From Adiantum capillus-veneris (lineage: Eukaryota > Streptophyta > Polypodiopsida > Polypodiales > Pteridaceae): a stretch of DNA of 64,000 nucleotides. The notes beneath the pieces are model-generated. The model did no database searches. It was not told the origin of the DNA and saw only the letters and a list, made by a program, of their open reading frames with translations. Both the position numbers and the translations under genes were made by a program. Numbering within the stretch: the first letter of the stretch is position 1; each line of letters opens with the position of its first letter. Below, piece by piece: positions 27,069 to 39,227 of this stretch. The DNA is taken from NCBI GenBank assembly GCA_014529385.2, contig CM043954.1, forward strand, positions 91,787,747 to 91,851,746, read 5' to 3'.

Positions 27069-28289
27069 TTTATGACAATGTGAGGCTGTGTGGATCCATC
27101 CCTGCTAAAGAGGCTGATTCATCATAATTCTAGATTCAAAGAGAATCTCATCCATCTCTCTATAGTGTGGCCCCAGTCATGGCTTTGCAATGATATCCTT
27201 TTCAAGAATTTTAGAATACTCCACAGTCAGTTGAAGTAACTGATTTGTGATCTTTGTTAAATCCACGGAGTTGGATCTTCCACTGTCCCTGACCTTCTAC
27301 ATTTCTCCTTGAAGATCCATGACAAGATCCATTTTGAGGGCGTCATTGATCAGTGATCACCAGGATTTCCATTCCATAGTGGCTTGCTCATACCAGTCTT
27401 GAAGTTCATTGGTGATGTTGAAGTAAGTGAGCCAATCCACTGGTTTTGGATGTTGAGGATAAAAAAGTTGGGAAAAATCTAGGCAGTTCAGCTCCTTTAG
27501 CAGGCAATGCATACAGGAGAACTAGAGAATCAGACACAAATTCCAAAATTTTGAGAACAAGTTGATTCTCCTGCTGCATCATCTTCCTAGTAGCTCGAAA
27601 GACCTAAAAGAGTCTTCGGAGAGAAATTGCTTGTTCTCCTACTGTCATTTGGGTTCGAGGTCCTTTACTACTGGAAGACTAATCTTCGATGATGGTCTGC
27701 ACCCTTAGATCCAAAACTCCTATGGCAATTTTCATCTAAAGCAAGACTTCTTTCAATTGAGTTCTAACCTCCTTCATACACTTGTATGTAGGCATGTTTC
27801 CTAGCAGTAGATTCAATTCAAGAGCTAAAGAGTGTCGGTCTGCAATGGACTTTTGCTACCAATGTGGATTGATTGTCATATCATCAGAAGTCAACATCCA
27901 CTTAGTTACCCTTTCCGGTAGTTGGATTCTACTGGGATGCTAAGGTAATTGACACAACTCTTGATCATGAAAGGTAGCTGATTTCCAGTGCTAAATCATT
28001 TCATTGGCACCTACATACAACCTTTGAAAGAGTTCCAAGTCAAAGATAAGAGTGTCATTCTCCAAATAATTCCTAGTAATAGGAGCTTGTTGATGTCTTA
28101 ATCTCTTTTTCAATCTGATGAGCTGTAAGGAGTGTTGTTCATCAGCCTTTAAGGATTCAACCACAACTTTGCCTTTTCCTTTGCAGTCTGGACTGTGCTG
28201 TGAATGGTGTACTAGAGAATCTCCAGTGTTGCCCTTCTGTCCACTGCCTTGCTGCTGATCATCAGACCGCTGGTCCCCCGACTGCTAGT
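27069..28289. other. Minus-strand decayed retroelement interior, no clear frame
   Basis: Short protein-like pieces are scattered on the minus strand, but stops are frequent and I see no domain. No repeat is visible. Confidence 0.4.
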
Positions 28290-28633
28290 CTAACTGGTCC
28301 TTTTGCTGATCTGGCTAGTCTTTGTTGGGTTCACTTCCCCCTGTGGCAGCTGATCCACCAACTCTAGAGCCTGAAGCAGGAGTATTATCATCATCATTAG
28401 GTTTATCTGTTGGGTTGTCCTCCCCTTCCTCATCCTGATCTTCTTCCCTCTCAGAATCCTCAAATCAAGATCTTTTTGCTTATAAATATAATCCATGATG
28501 GCTTGATTTGCTAAAGCAGTGTTGTATTCAGAGAGCTTGTCTTGCAAATCTCTCTGCATGGTCTCCATAAGTGCCTTCAAATTGTCCATATTCAAAGTGA
28601 CAATGCCTTCTGGAGTCAAAATATTAGCAAGGT

Positions 28634-28669
<36 letters not shown>

Positions 28670-29300
28670 ATAAGAGAAGCCTTCAATGTAGTGTGGGTTG
28701 TCAACATCACATTGAAGTCTACCCTCTAATTCTCAGCATAGTCTAAAATCTATCAACATTTCTTATAGCTTCTACCTTGTCTTCATTTAACTACCTATTC
28801 TTTGTTTCGAGCTTGCATAGCTTTACTTGTAGCTCCTTGATTGTTCGTGTTGACTAATTTTCAGCAATACTATGCCTAAGAGATAATACCTCGATAACTT
28901 GCTGAAGTTTTTGAATTTGCTGCTGGCTGCTTTCCAGTTCATCTTTAAGCTTAGATACTTCATTAATGGAAGTTGATGCATCCATCATCTGTCCCAAGGC
29001 ATTGACAATGGTGTTCCATGATGACTGGATAAGCACCGAGCAACCATCAGTTACTGTTGCCGAGTCAGATTGGACTGGCTCATAAATCGTAACAGGAGCC
29101 ATGTATGGTAATGTTGCCAAATCAAGTTTTTGAAGAATTAATCGACCTTTGAGAGGGTGATGTTGTAACTGTTGTAGTCTATCCTTCTTGGCTATGGATA
29201 AAGCCAATTCACTAAAAGGAATTTTGTTGGATGGACTGGCAAGTGCTGAACCCTTTCCCTTGTCCAGTACTGGACGTTTCTTGCTGGCTTGTTCCAACAT
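28290..29300 (-). pseudogene. Decayed coiled-coil-rich retroelement frame
   Basis: The minus strand from 29300 reads a Lys/Gln-rich segment, then at 28990-28860 KLKDELESSQQQIQKLQQVI, a heptad-like coiled coil. After a gap with an (AT)n tract (28638-28667) it resumes at 28619 with NMDNLKALMETMQRDLQDKL and further helical text. This resembles the coiled-coil frame of element A (52316-55798) in style but not in sequence. It lacks a zinc knuckle, protease or RT motif. It is probably the gag-like product of a non-autonomous LTR element (B). Confidence 0.4.
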
Positions 29301-30845
29301 TGATGTCTGATGGAGTTTATTTTTTAGGTATGGCCAAAGTCTGTCTTGCTGAGGACTTTTTAGTAGGCAATGGCTTGACCTGGATCTCCAGTTGGTTTAG
29401 TAAAGCACTACTTTTGGCCAATGTAATCTTTGATTTCTTTGAATCATTGGCCACCACCTGTGTAGCCTTCCTCTTATGTCCAGTTAGAGACAACTAATTG
29501 CATGGAGCCTCTTTGTCTGAAGAGAGCTCAACATTGCTAGTCTCTGGGATGGACCTCATACTCCAAGCCATCCTTACCTGGTAATTAGCTTTGGAGCAAT
29601 TGCCCAGTATAGAAATTGCCAGACATACCAACCTTTGAAAACATTCTGAGATTGTAGCTTGGCAGTCTACTAGAGCACATTATGAGATAAGATCTGACAT
29701 AAGCTGATTTTAGCTGTAGCGTCTAATCTTTTTGCAAGTAGCATAGCAAACAGCTTTTCTGACACATATGTGCAGGTGTTCTTCAGGATAATAGCCTCAT
29801 TAACAAAGCTGTAGAATGAGGGGACGTCCAGTCCTGCTACTAGAACCCCTTGTGCACTAGCCTTTCATTTATTCTTAGCTGCTTCATCCTCTTTCAGAGA
29901 CGAACTTATCTGTTTTACAGACGTTGTGGTTGGCTTTGGTTGATTGGGCATTTTGAAAGCATAAGCAATGGCGTCAGGAGTTGCTTTGACTGTTACACCA
30001 TTGAAAATAGCACTGTCATCTCGGTACTAGAAGAATCAAGAACCTGCTTGATTACGGCGGTGACAAAATCTATCCTTGTAGCTTGTACAACCACATGCAG
30101 ATCCCATAGTTGTAGTAGTGCTTTGGCCTGCTCAATAAACACATACCTTTGTATCTTGCTATGTGGGATAAGTGGTAGAGAAGCTTGTAGGGAGTTGATA
30201 ATTGCTGCATTTTTGTCTATGGTATCCTGCATCTTCTCCTACATTTTCCTTCTATCCATTCACCGTGAGGACGGTAAGTCTATAGAAGAAGAAGACTTAC
30301 TTGTATATTCAAGATCATAGCAAAGTGTGTCGGGTAGGGATAGACAATGATCAACAGATTCTTTTGTCGAGGAGATTTGTGGTTGTAGTGCTACCCTCAG
30401 AGCTTGGCGATGGAAAGTGTGTAATAGTAGGTAGGCTTCACACAAGAGATTTGTGAGGAAGAATGCCCACTCGCCTTACTGTTATACGTGTTCGCGCCAT
30501 AAAAGCTCCACTACTTACCGTTCCTAGAGTTTTGTGCACCATCGGCAACATGGCACACATGCATTGGCTAATACTTTCCATGTTCCCTTTAATGATTATC
30601 ACATGCATTTCCATTGGCCCTTTTCCCCATAAGAATTGGTACTGGCTCTAACACTTGACGGACTCTGCCACTGGCACTGCTTTATGTACTGTCATTAGTT
30701 TTGGTATTGGTTGTACCCCACATAGTGGGCTCAACAAAACTGATAATAGATCCCAGTCCCACTTATCCTAATATAGTAAACAAAATCAATCATTGATGGG
30801 CTACTTAAGGACCTCTCTTCTTAAGCAAGAAAAGAGAAACCAAAT
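29301..30845 (-). pseudogene. Decayed reading frames adjacent to the B primer site
   Basis: Protein-like pieces on the minus strand lie at 30445-30260 (MCEAYLLLHTFHRQALRV), 30232-29993 (IDKNAAIINSLQASLPLIPH) and around 29870-29600. Stops and frame changes separate them. They follow the primer site at 30857-30846 by about 350 bp, where gag is expected. No domain is recognised. Confidence 0.4.
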
Positions 30846-30857
30846 GCTCTGATACCA
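30846..30857 (-). promoter_or_regulatory. Primer-binding site of element B (initiator tRNA-Met)
   Basis: The minus strand reads TGGTATCAGAGC one base after the LTR end. This is the classic 12-nt complement of the plant initiator tRNA-Met 3' end. It fixes the orientation of B. Confidence 0.92.
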
Positions 30858-30858
30858 A

Positions 30859-31846
30859 TGTAATGGAATTGGCCTATGAACTTTGAGAGTAGCAAAATTA
30901 GGAAAATTAGAGAAAGCATTTTTGTGAGACTACTTTGAGAGCATAGAGGGTGAACTTAATTGATGGTAGCAACATAACCATAGTTAACTTGGCAAGAACA
31001 ATACTTTTGCAAAAGAGAGAGTTTAGAGAACTTGACAATAGTTGAGGACCGAATTTATGTGGAGCCGGTCCCCCTCCAATAGGCATTTGTATAATAGATT
31101 CTCCCTTTAAGAGCGACTTGTTACAATACAATCTTTGTTCTCCTTGTGACCTAGGTGATGCAATGAAGATGGAAAGCTTCATGCATCACGAGCATAACAT
31201 AAAAGTTGTAAAAAGCATTAACTATCCCAAGTCTCAGTCCCAAGGCCTCAAACACCTTCGAAGGTGGAGAGAGCTAGCAGGGAATGAGGGTAGGGAAGAG
31301 GAAGAAGAAACATTCCATAGGAGAAAACAGTAGCATAGTAATGAAGATGGAGAAGATGACAAGCTTAAGCATTGAAGCATGTCTCTTGGTTGGATTTTCA
31401 TTCCATAGCCAAGATTGTTAGTGTAGGCTCTCAGCTTCTCTACTAGCTTGGAGAAGGAGATGGAGCTCTTGCACTTTGCACACCACACAATGAGAGTGTG
31501 TATGTGTGTGTGTGGGAGAGTATACCCCCCAAATAGACCCTCTTCTTGCTTTGGTCGACCCCTTGTTGTAGCTCATGCTTGAAGCTCATTGGACCCCTCC
31601 AGGCCTAGCCAATCATATACAAGAGTCATATCAAGCAACAAGGGTAGTCTTGGGACAAGTGTCCCCCTTTCCCCTTTGAGAGAGAGGACTTGATAAATGC
31701 AAAAAAATTTATTTAAATCAACTAAATTATCATTGGACCCCTTAATAGGCCAACCAATTTGCTTTAGGGACAACATGAGGGCAACAAGGGTAGGGGCTTG
31801 ACATGTGTCCTTGCTGCCTCTTGAGGCTTGGTCTTACCTTGTGTGT

Positions 31847-31889
<43 letters not shown>

Positions 31890-32257
31890 TTCTCTCTCAT
31901 CTCCCTAGCTTTAGGGCTTGCCCCCTCATGAATAGGGAGGTTGTTGAATTTTGGAACACAAGCACCAAGTTAGTCAGCATGCACGACAAGTACCTCAAGC
32001 GTGGGCCGGGTTCCCACCTCAAGCTCAACCCTAGCTTACCTAAGGTCAAAGGAAATTTAACACCAACCTTTGGAGGCCTTCAATTAAGCTAGCCATGCTC
32101 TTTGAAAGATCATCTCTTATTTGGACCCCTTTACCATTGGCCCCGTGTTGAGATAGACCCGTAAGAACATGTCTATATTCTAACCCTTGTTCCCGTCTAT
32201 TCTCCCACATTAGATGATCAATTTAATATGAGAAAATCAATTGGGTTGGTTAGATAT
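30859..32257 (-). repeat. 5' LTR of element B (1399 bp)
   Basis: Matches the split LTR on the left (11264-12079 plus 20310-20981). It contains (GT)n at 31841-31886. The open stretches inside (for example 31118-31333) are shared with the other LTR and are not genes. Confidence 0.92.
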
Positions 32258-33148
32258 TAGAATTTATGAAAAATTATTTTTCAAATGATTATAACACCAC
32301 ATCGCAATCAAATAGACAGCCATTGCCCAACCTTGAGAACTCACAAACCTCACCACTGTCATTTTAAGCATGGCTTGAGTAGTTTCCAACAATAGATCTG
32401 AACACAAAAGGGGGTGGATAAATGGCCATGCTAGGTCTAGAAGCACCACCAAAACCACCACTCCATCAACAATACCAAGATGAGAGCAGAACAAGAATGT
32501 CAAATCCGACCAGGACTGAAGCACTATATTGAGAACAAGAACGAGGAGAAAGGGTCACAATAGAGGAACGACCACTTGCTAGAGCAATCAAGAATTCTGG
32601 ATTAGGAGCACCCCTAGGGGAGGAACATGTACCATATCGTAGTCTAGAAAGATATTATAGAAGAGGAATGGGTGATCCTATGCTTAGATTACTAGATCAC
32701 TGTAGGATCAGACAATCTCAAGTCCAAAAAAGGGCTAACAAAAAATAAGGATCTGAGGGATCACGTGGCATCATTTGTGCGCGTCATTAGAGCTAAGGAA
32801 GTCCTAGACTTTTCCATGTAGTTTGCAGGATTTGGAGTAAATCTAGAGGAGGATGCCGCCACCTGATTTGATTCCGTTGAACGTAGAGATTTTGAGTCAA
32901 TGGAGAAGGTATTTGATGATTTTATTGAGGAATTCTCTCAAAGCGAGATAGCTCACAATATGGTCTTGAAAATCCATCAGCATTTGCTAAGCCACAAGGT
33001 AAGCAACCCAAGTGGTGTGCAATTGAATAAAAATGGAGGAGTCATGTGACGAAAGAGTGTTACTACAACAAGGGATATGTGAGAGAGTGACAGTATGTCC
33101 CACCAGCCCAAGTAGCACCTCCTCAAGTACCACCAATGCCTAGGTATA
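32258..33148 (+). pseudogene. Element F gag, N-terminal part
   Basis: Reading frames contain EERPLARAIKNSGLGAPLGE (near 32560), FAGFGVNLEEDAAT, and MEKVFDDFIEEFSQSEI (near 32900-32960). These parallel the retrotransposon gag domain of F2 (DFHTQFEGFGTTLEEKSLKW, 43930). Next come QPKWCAIE and, after one more segment, a proline-rich tail ending VPPMPRY at 33148. Here E inserted, and the frame resumes at 26064 on the minus strand. Stops are frequent. The left edge abuts the LTR of B, so the gag start is lost or lies at 10400-11263. Confidence 0.75.
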
Positions 33149-33641
33149 TGTAGAGGGTGAGGAGAGTCCCAACATGTGGGAACTATCCCTTAGAAGGCCG
33201 AATAGTGGGAGCAATCACACTAGTAGTAATTACTGCAAGTACTTACTGTAGTAACTCCTAGGAGCTATAAAAAGAACCCATTACATTGTAATTGGACGGC
33301 TTGGCTTCTTAGCTGCTTGAATTTTGTCTTTAGTTTTCTAAATACTTTTGGGTTTACGAGCTCTTCGCCTCTAGCTTCACCTTGTAACCATTACTTCTGT
33401 AATCATTTGAGCTTAAACCCATTATACAATGTACTGGTTATTCTTGAGCTATTAATCTGAATCTGCAAATACTCTTTTCAGTTTTCGAATCTTGTCTCTC
33501 ATTTCAATATAACATTCCAGTTCAGTTCCCTATTTCAGTTTAGTACTCTATTCCAGTTTCATTAACTAACTAAGGACATAACCAGTAGCTCTAAATTCTA
33601 ACACTGGAATCAGCTGTCTAAAGAGACCATCTCCAATTTCA
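33149..33641 (+). mobile_element. 5' LTR of element E
   Basis: Starts TGTAGAGGG and ends CCAATTTCA. It matches the inverted LTR at 26065-26528. GTATA precedes it. TTTTGGCGATCACGGTGG follows it and is a plausible primer site (33644-33659), so this is the 5' LTR and E's interior runs to the right. Confidence 0.88.
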
Positions 33642-33724
33642 TTTTGGCGATCACGGTGGTTAGAGTTGTTCGCTCTTCGACCAAAAAACTCTTATTCTCC
33701 TAGTTAGAATTTTCAGTTGTACAC

Positions 33725-35520
33725 ATGGCACCCAAAGCCAGTCATGGTCGCAAACTGTCAACCCAGTTAGGCACTGATTCTAACCGCATCCACCCTATTC
33801 TTGAGGTATCAAAAAGAGATTCTAATCCCAAGAAGGACCTTGAGAGTGAGACTGAGGCTCAGGAGGAGCACAATCATGCTAAAGAGGCCAGGGACTCTCA
33901 ACACTTCAGTCATGTTGAAGAGGCCACGGACCCTCAGCACTCCAGTGAGTCTAGGAGGAGAAGGGTGGAGCGAAAAGAATGCAAAACCAAAAGTTTTTAG
34001 TTCACACACAAGGCAGTTGAAGCCAAGGGCAACAAGGGCAGTCGTCACAATTCCAGTTGGAAAGCCACAGAAGAGACAAAGATTGAAACTGAAGAAGAAG
34101 TTGTCTGGGATGCTGATACAAATCACTACATGAAGTATTCAAGGCTCCCAAGGTTAGAAGAAGCAGAGACAATGCCGACCGGCATGATTATACTTCTTCA
34201 TTGAAAATCTCTTTCCCAGTGTTCAAAGGAGGAAAGAAAGATGATCGAGATGTTCATATTCAAGCTTTTTAACAGTATGTTGAGTTGAAGAATATTGATG
34301 AAGATGACTGGGAAGAATATTTTCCTCAAACACTGAAAGATGCAGCAAGAAAACGGTATTACCATTGCCAACTCAGATCATACAACAAATTGCTCAAGGC
34401 TTTCAGATTGGAGCATTCAGACAACAAGGGTGATGAGGACATCCTCTGTGAGCTAGATAAGATTAAACAAGGGAAATTGTCAGTGAGAAGTTATGTTGAG
34501 AAGATCAAGGAGTTAACCAGGCAGTTGCAGGAGCCACCATCAGAAAAGAGGCTATAAGCATGGTTTTTAAATGGGTTCCACAGTAAGAATCTCAGAGAAC
34601 AGGAGGTACCTGCACCAACAAAGAAATTCAATGATTTGGTGCAGAGAGCTCTGAAGCTTGAACAACAAGCTAAGAAGAAGAGACATCACAAGAAGAGGAG
34701 GTCCACCACTAGCAGTTCTTCCATTGAGAATTCTGATTCTAGTGAGACCTCCAAGAGCTCTGATAGCAGCTCAGATGAAAAAATCAAGGCCAAGGCCAAG
34801 AAGGGGTCTTGGTCCAGGAAGATTGAGGAAATGGCCCGGCAGATTGCTGAAATCAGATAGACCAGAATCAGTTAGAAGAATGGAAACCTAGTGCTCAAGG
34901 TGCAGATCTAAAGATCATGTTTCAAATGAATGTCCACAATGTACCTATTGCAAAGCATATGGTCATTTATGGCATTTGAACTCATCACTTCAAGAAGGGA
35001 AAGGATTTGTCTCTAGTGGCATTTAAATGTTAAATCAGCTAAAGTAGAGACAACCAGTGTACCCCAAGAGGAGAAAACAGGTACCAGTGGCACTGGTACT
35101 GGGCGTGGTAGATACCAGGGAGGTATTGGCCGAGGCCAGGGTCGTGGTACTTTTCAAAATCGAAGCCTTAATTTTTATACTTGTGGCAAGTATGGGAACT
35201 TTGCAGCTTAGTGTCCAGAGGCACCCAGCACTGTAGCTACTGAGGCGAAAGCCCCAGAGCCAGTTCTAGTACAAGCAGCTACACGCAGTAAAGGGGTAGT
35301 CATTGAAGAAATCCCAAATGAGCCGGCAAAACCAGTTTGTCCTGAAAGTAGCAAATGGGCTCAACAGAGAGAGGTATGGAAGGCAAAGGGAAAAGAGAAG
35401 GTAGTTGATGAATTGGAGGAGAACTAGCGGCTAAGATCACAAAAGATCTAACAAAGAAGCTACCAGAGCAGCCAAAACATTCTGATGGTCGGGTCATTCA
35501 GAAGATACCAGCCTAGTCTT
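33725..35520 (+). pseudogene. gag of element E (Ty3/gypsy)
   Basis: It starts MAPKASHGRKLSTQLGTD at 33725 and runs through a charged linker with a frameshift near 34000. The gag core then covers about 34200-34650: FPVFKGGKKDD, DDWEEYFPQTLKDAARKRY, GDEDILCELDKIKQGKLSVR, NLREQEVPAPTKKFNDLVQ. Next come a Lys/Ser-rich segment (34660-34860), a Gly/Arg-rich GRGRYQGGIGRGQGRG (35105-35150) and a damaged zinc knuckle, FYTCGKYGNFAA-stop-C (35173-35214). In the knuckle the first Cys is Phe and the His is Asn. Gag packages the element RNA. Several stops and frameshifts make it non-functional. Confidence 0.85.
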
Positions 35521-35552
35521 TTGAGAAAAGACAACCAGATCAATCAGGATCT

Positions 35553-36240
35553 ATGCTGGTTGTAGTCCAAGGACTGGTGGAAGATCTAGGAAACGTTAAA
35601 TCAGATCTAACTGCAATGGGAAACAATGAAGGGGGTAGGACAGGCACCAGAATAGAGGAGTGGCAATGTGAAGATAGTCTCGATTCCTCTAGTTTTGATA
35701 ATAACTCTGATAAAGAGAGAGAAGAAATTCATGTTAAGATCTGTGAAAGAATTCAAAAAATGACAGTTGAATTAGAAGATATCAAAAAAACTTTTCCTGA
35801 AGTAGCAAAATTCATCAAACAGCAAATAAAGGTTAAGCGGATGCCAGAGCAATTGACTTGGTAGCTGTCAAGGATGATGAAGTGCCTGTGATCGAGGTAG
35901 ACTACAAAGTCAGGAAACAATGGGAGCCACTATCTGATGGCATACTGGATGGAGGGAAGTTGTAAACATCCTAGGGGCACACCTTCAGAAAAGAATGGGT
36001 ATCACAAACTTGAAATGGCCGATCACAGAGTTGTGGAGGCAACTGGGATGATAGAGAGTATGCAGATAAGGGTGGATGTGCAAGGCGCATATGGGATGCT
36101 ACAGGGACACCCATTGTTGCAAATGGCACAGGCTATTCACAACTATGCCAATCAGACTCTGACAATACAGGGCACCAGTAGAAGAATTCAAATCTAGACA
36201 AACAACACTAGAAGCTGGAGGAAGGCACTGTGACCAGAAG
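35553..36240 (+). pseudogene. Linker and aspartic protease remnant of element E
   Basis: An acidic linker (35553-35864) is followed near 35890 by IEVDYKVRKQWEPLSDGILDGG. In a shifted frame this continues VNILGAHLQKRMGITNLKWP. Then come ADHRVVEATGMIESMQIRV (about 36020-36070) and GMLQGHPLLQMAQAIHNYAN (36090-36150), the order seen in Tat-type retropepsins. The catalytic D-S/T-G is replaced by D-G-G and broken by a frameshift, so it would be inactive. Confidence 0.7.
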
Positions 36241-36278
36241 AGCTTTGCCAGAAGTATGGGGTAAAGAAGATTGAGAGG

Positions 36279-38070
36279 ATGCTGGCACCAATGAATATTT
36301 TTCCATTGGCCGAGATAGACCTAAATGCAGTATTATTTGACAAGGGTCAGGTTGAAAAGCAAAGGAAGCAGCTTCTAGATCAGTTCACTGAACTCAATCT
36401 TGGAGAACAACTAGTTCAGCTAATTGGACGGCCAGAGAAACTAGTTGACTCCAAAGAAGAATTCTTAGATTCTAGTACACCAGCGGCCATTGAAGAGGTG
36501 CACTCTGAAGAAGTTACTAAAGTTCAAACTGAAAATTTAGAACTACAAGGTCCGTCGTGGGATTATGCTGAGGAGTCAACCAAAGATTATGCTGAGGAGT
36601 CAACCAAAAGGAAGGGAGGTGGGCCTAATTGGTTGATTCCAGATGATCAGGAAATTGAAGAATGGAACCTTGGTTATGAGGAAAGTCCTAGATTGATAAG
36701 TAAACATGCATCTGAACCCAGGATGAAAGAAAAAGCCTGACTCATGTTCCAGAAGTACAAAGACATATTCACATGGGAACATACCGATCTAAAAGGTGTA
36801 GATCCAGAGGTCGATCAACATAGAATACCTCTGAAGCTGGATGCCAGAACAATGCATCTGCAATGGTACAGAATGAATCCAAATTATGCTAAGAAGGTCA
36901 AAGAAGAAATTGACAACCTTCTGAAGGTTGGATTCATTACAAAAGTCACCAGTAGTGACTGGATATTTTCTATTGTGGTAGTGCCCAAGAAGAATGGAAA
37001 TGTGGATTTTGAATGCTCAATCAAATATCCTTTTCCATTACCTTTTACGGATATGCTTTTCGATGAGATTGCAATCCATGAGATGTATAGCTTTATGGGT
37101 GGCTACAGTGGTTATAATCAGCTAAAGATTTCTCCTAAATATCGGAGTAAAACCACTTTTATTATTGAATGGCGTGCATTCATGTATCTGGTCATGCCAT
37201 TTGGTCTTTGCAATGCTCCAGCAACCTTCCACAGGTGTATGATGGAGATATTTAGTGAATTCGTGCACCAATTTATCGCCATCTTTATGGATGACTTCGT
37301 TGTATTCTCAACTGAGGAGAAGCATTTGCTCTTTCTAGAAATGGTTTTCTAGTGTTTTAAGGAGTAGAGGATCTATTTGAACCCATTCTAGAAGGGACAA
37401 CTACTGTGACATATAGTGTCCAAGAATGGCATAGAGATGGACAATGATAACATACAGTGTGTCCAGCAGGCCAAGGCACCCCGCACAACATCGGAGTCAA
37501 GTTCATTCTTGGGATATATCAATTATTATAAAAGATTTGTTCAAATGTTTGCTTCCAAGGCATTACCTTTATATGAGCTCACAAAGAAAACCAGCAAGTT
37601 CATCTGACTGTTGAATGTGAGGAGAGCTCCCAATGTCTTAAAAATGCTATTATCAATAAGCCAGTACTCCGACAACCAAATTGGGATGCTATTTTCCATG
37701 TGCATGTTGATGCTTCAGGACTGGCAATGGGAGAAATACTGGCTCAACCAGAAGGGAGGACTAATTATCCAGTATATTTTGCCAGTCAGAGATTCAGTCA
37801 GGCTGAACAAGGATGTACTACTACAAAGAGAGAAGCCTTAGGAATGGTTTTCAGTGCCACCAAGTTTTAACATTATTTACTGGGTAAACTAATTAATTTC
37901 TATGTGGATCATCATGCATTATTATTTTTTATTAACAAATTTATTATCCAAGGAAGATTGATTAGATGGATGATGTTCCTGATAGAATTCGAATTCCACA
38001 TATTTCACAAGCCCGGTAAATCTCATTGTGGTGCTAATTTCCTATCCAGAAGTATTGTCGACTACTCAAA
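36279..38070 (+). pseudogene. Reverse transcriptase-RNase H of element E
   Basis: An acidic lead-in (36279-36740, with an 8-residue tandem repeat DYAEESTK) precedes the RT. RT motifs are HRIPLKLDARTMHLQWYRMN (near 36820), VVVPKKNG (36975), GGYSGYNQLKISPK (37097), VMPFGLCNAPATF (37190) and the catalytic FMDDF (37287). The segment after VPKKNG that normally reads R-V-C-V-D-Y-R is missing, so a short internal deletion is likely. RNase H follows: HVDASGLAMGEILAQPEG (37700), TTKREALGMVF (37825), YVDHHALLFF (37900) and EFHIFHKPGKSH (37990). The D, E and D residues are kept. Stops lie near 36740, 37350 and 37605, with a frame change near 37610. Confidence 0.9.
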
Positions 38071-39100
38071 ATTATCCTTGAGAGATGAGCCAGTAGACGC
38101 GGAGTTGTTTCAAGTGACAACCGAGGAAAACACAAATCCAAAATGGTATGATGTATATCAGTTCCTTTCCAAAGGAGGATTCCCAAAAAATTGGACTCAT
38201 AATCAAAAGAAGGCTCTGATTATTAAGAGTCTGAAGTTCACCATCATAGGAGGATTGCTCTATAGACTGGGAGTAGATGGGGTTCTTCAAAGGTGTCAAT
38301 GGAAGGAAGGATGCAAGTTATTTTTGAAGCACACGATGGGGATTCTGGAGGACATTTCTCCACTGATATTACTTATAAGAAGATTTTGCAGGCTGGATTA
38401 TGGTGGCAAACTTTGATATCTGATGTTCGAAGTTTTTGCAAAACTTGTGATATATGTTAGAGAATGGGAAGACCAACAACAACTGATATGACTCCACTTA
38501 CTCCAGCTCAACCACTGGGAGTATTTATGAAATGGGGTCTGGACGTCACTCCAAGAAAGAACTGGTATATTTTAATGGCTACCTGTTATGTCACTAAATG
38601 GGTAGAGGCCAAGGCTCTTCCATATAATATTGCAAAGTCCACTGCTATTTTCCTATTTGAAAATATTATTTGTCGATATGGGATGCCCCATTGAGATTCC
38701 ATCTGATCAAGGGACATATTTTATAAATGATACCATGGAAATTCTGATGGAAATGCTCTCAGTTCAGCATAGGAAATCAACTCCTTATTATCCTAGGTGC
38801 AATGGTCAGGCAGAGAGCAGTAACAAAACCATCAAGAACATTTTGACCAATATTGTTCAAAAGGAACCACATCAGTGGGATCTTATTAAGCTACAAACTG
38901 CTCAATGGGCCTACAGAAAAGCTGACAAAGTCACACCCACTAGAATGACACCTTTTCGAATGGTGTATGGTACTGAACCTGTAGTGCCTATTGAATTCAT
39001 GATTCCATGTCTAAGAATGGCGGTGGAATATGGATTAGATTTTAATCACTTGCCTACGGTTTTACCATTATTGAGCCATAAGAAGTCCAAAAGGAGCTAG
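38071..39100 (+). pseudogene. Integrase of element E
   Basis: The zinc-binding HHCC region reads EAHDGDSGGHFSTDITYKK (from about 38325) and CKTCDIC-stop-RMG (to 38470). The core follows: [20 protein letters not shown] with the first Asp (38525), [23 protein letters not shown] with the second Asp (38703), and CNGQAESSNKTIKN with the Glu (38800). The tail is MTPFRMVYGTEPVVPIEFM. A frameshift near 38690 separates the first Asp from the rest. The 3' end of E is not found to the right; the 3' LTR lies inverted at 26065. Confidence 0.9.
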
Positions 39101-39227
39101 CCCTCAGCAATTCTTCAATATTAGATCCACTCCACTACTCTTTATAATTAACCAATTTGAGCCGTGGGTGTAGATACTTAAGTGTTTATTTTCAAAGGCT
39201 AAGAGGAGTAGCAACTAAGGTTTTGAA

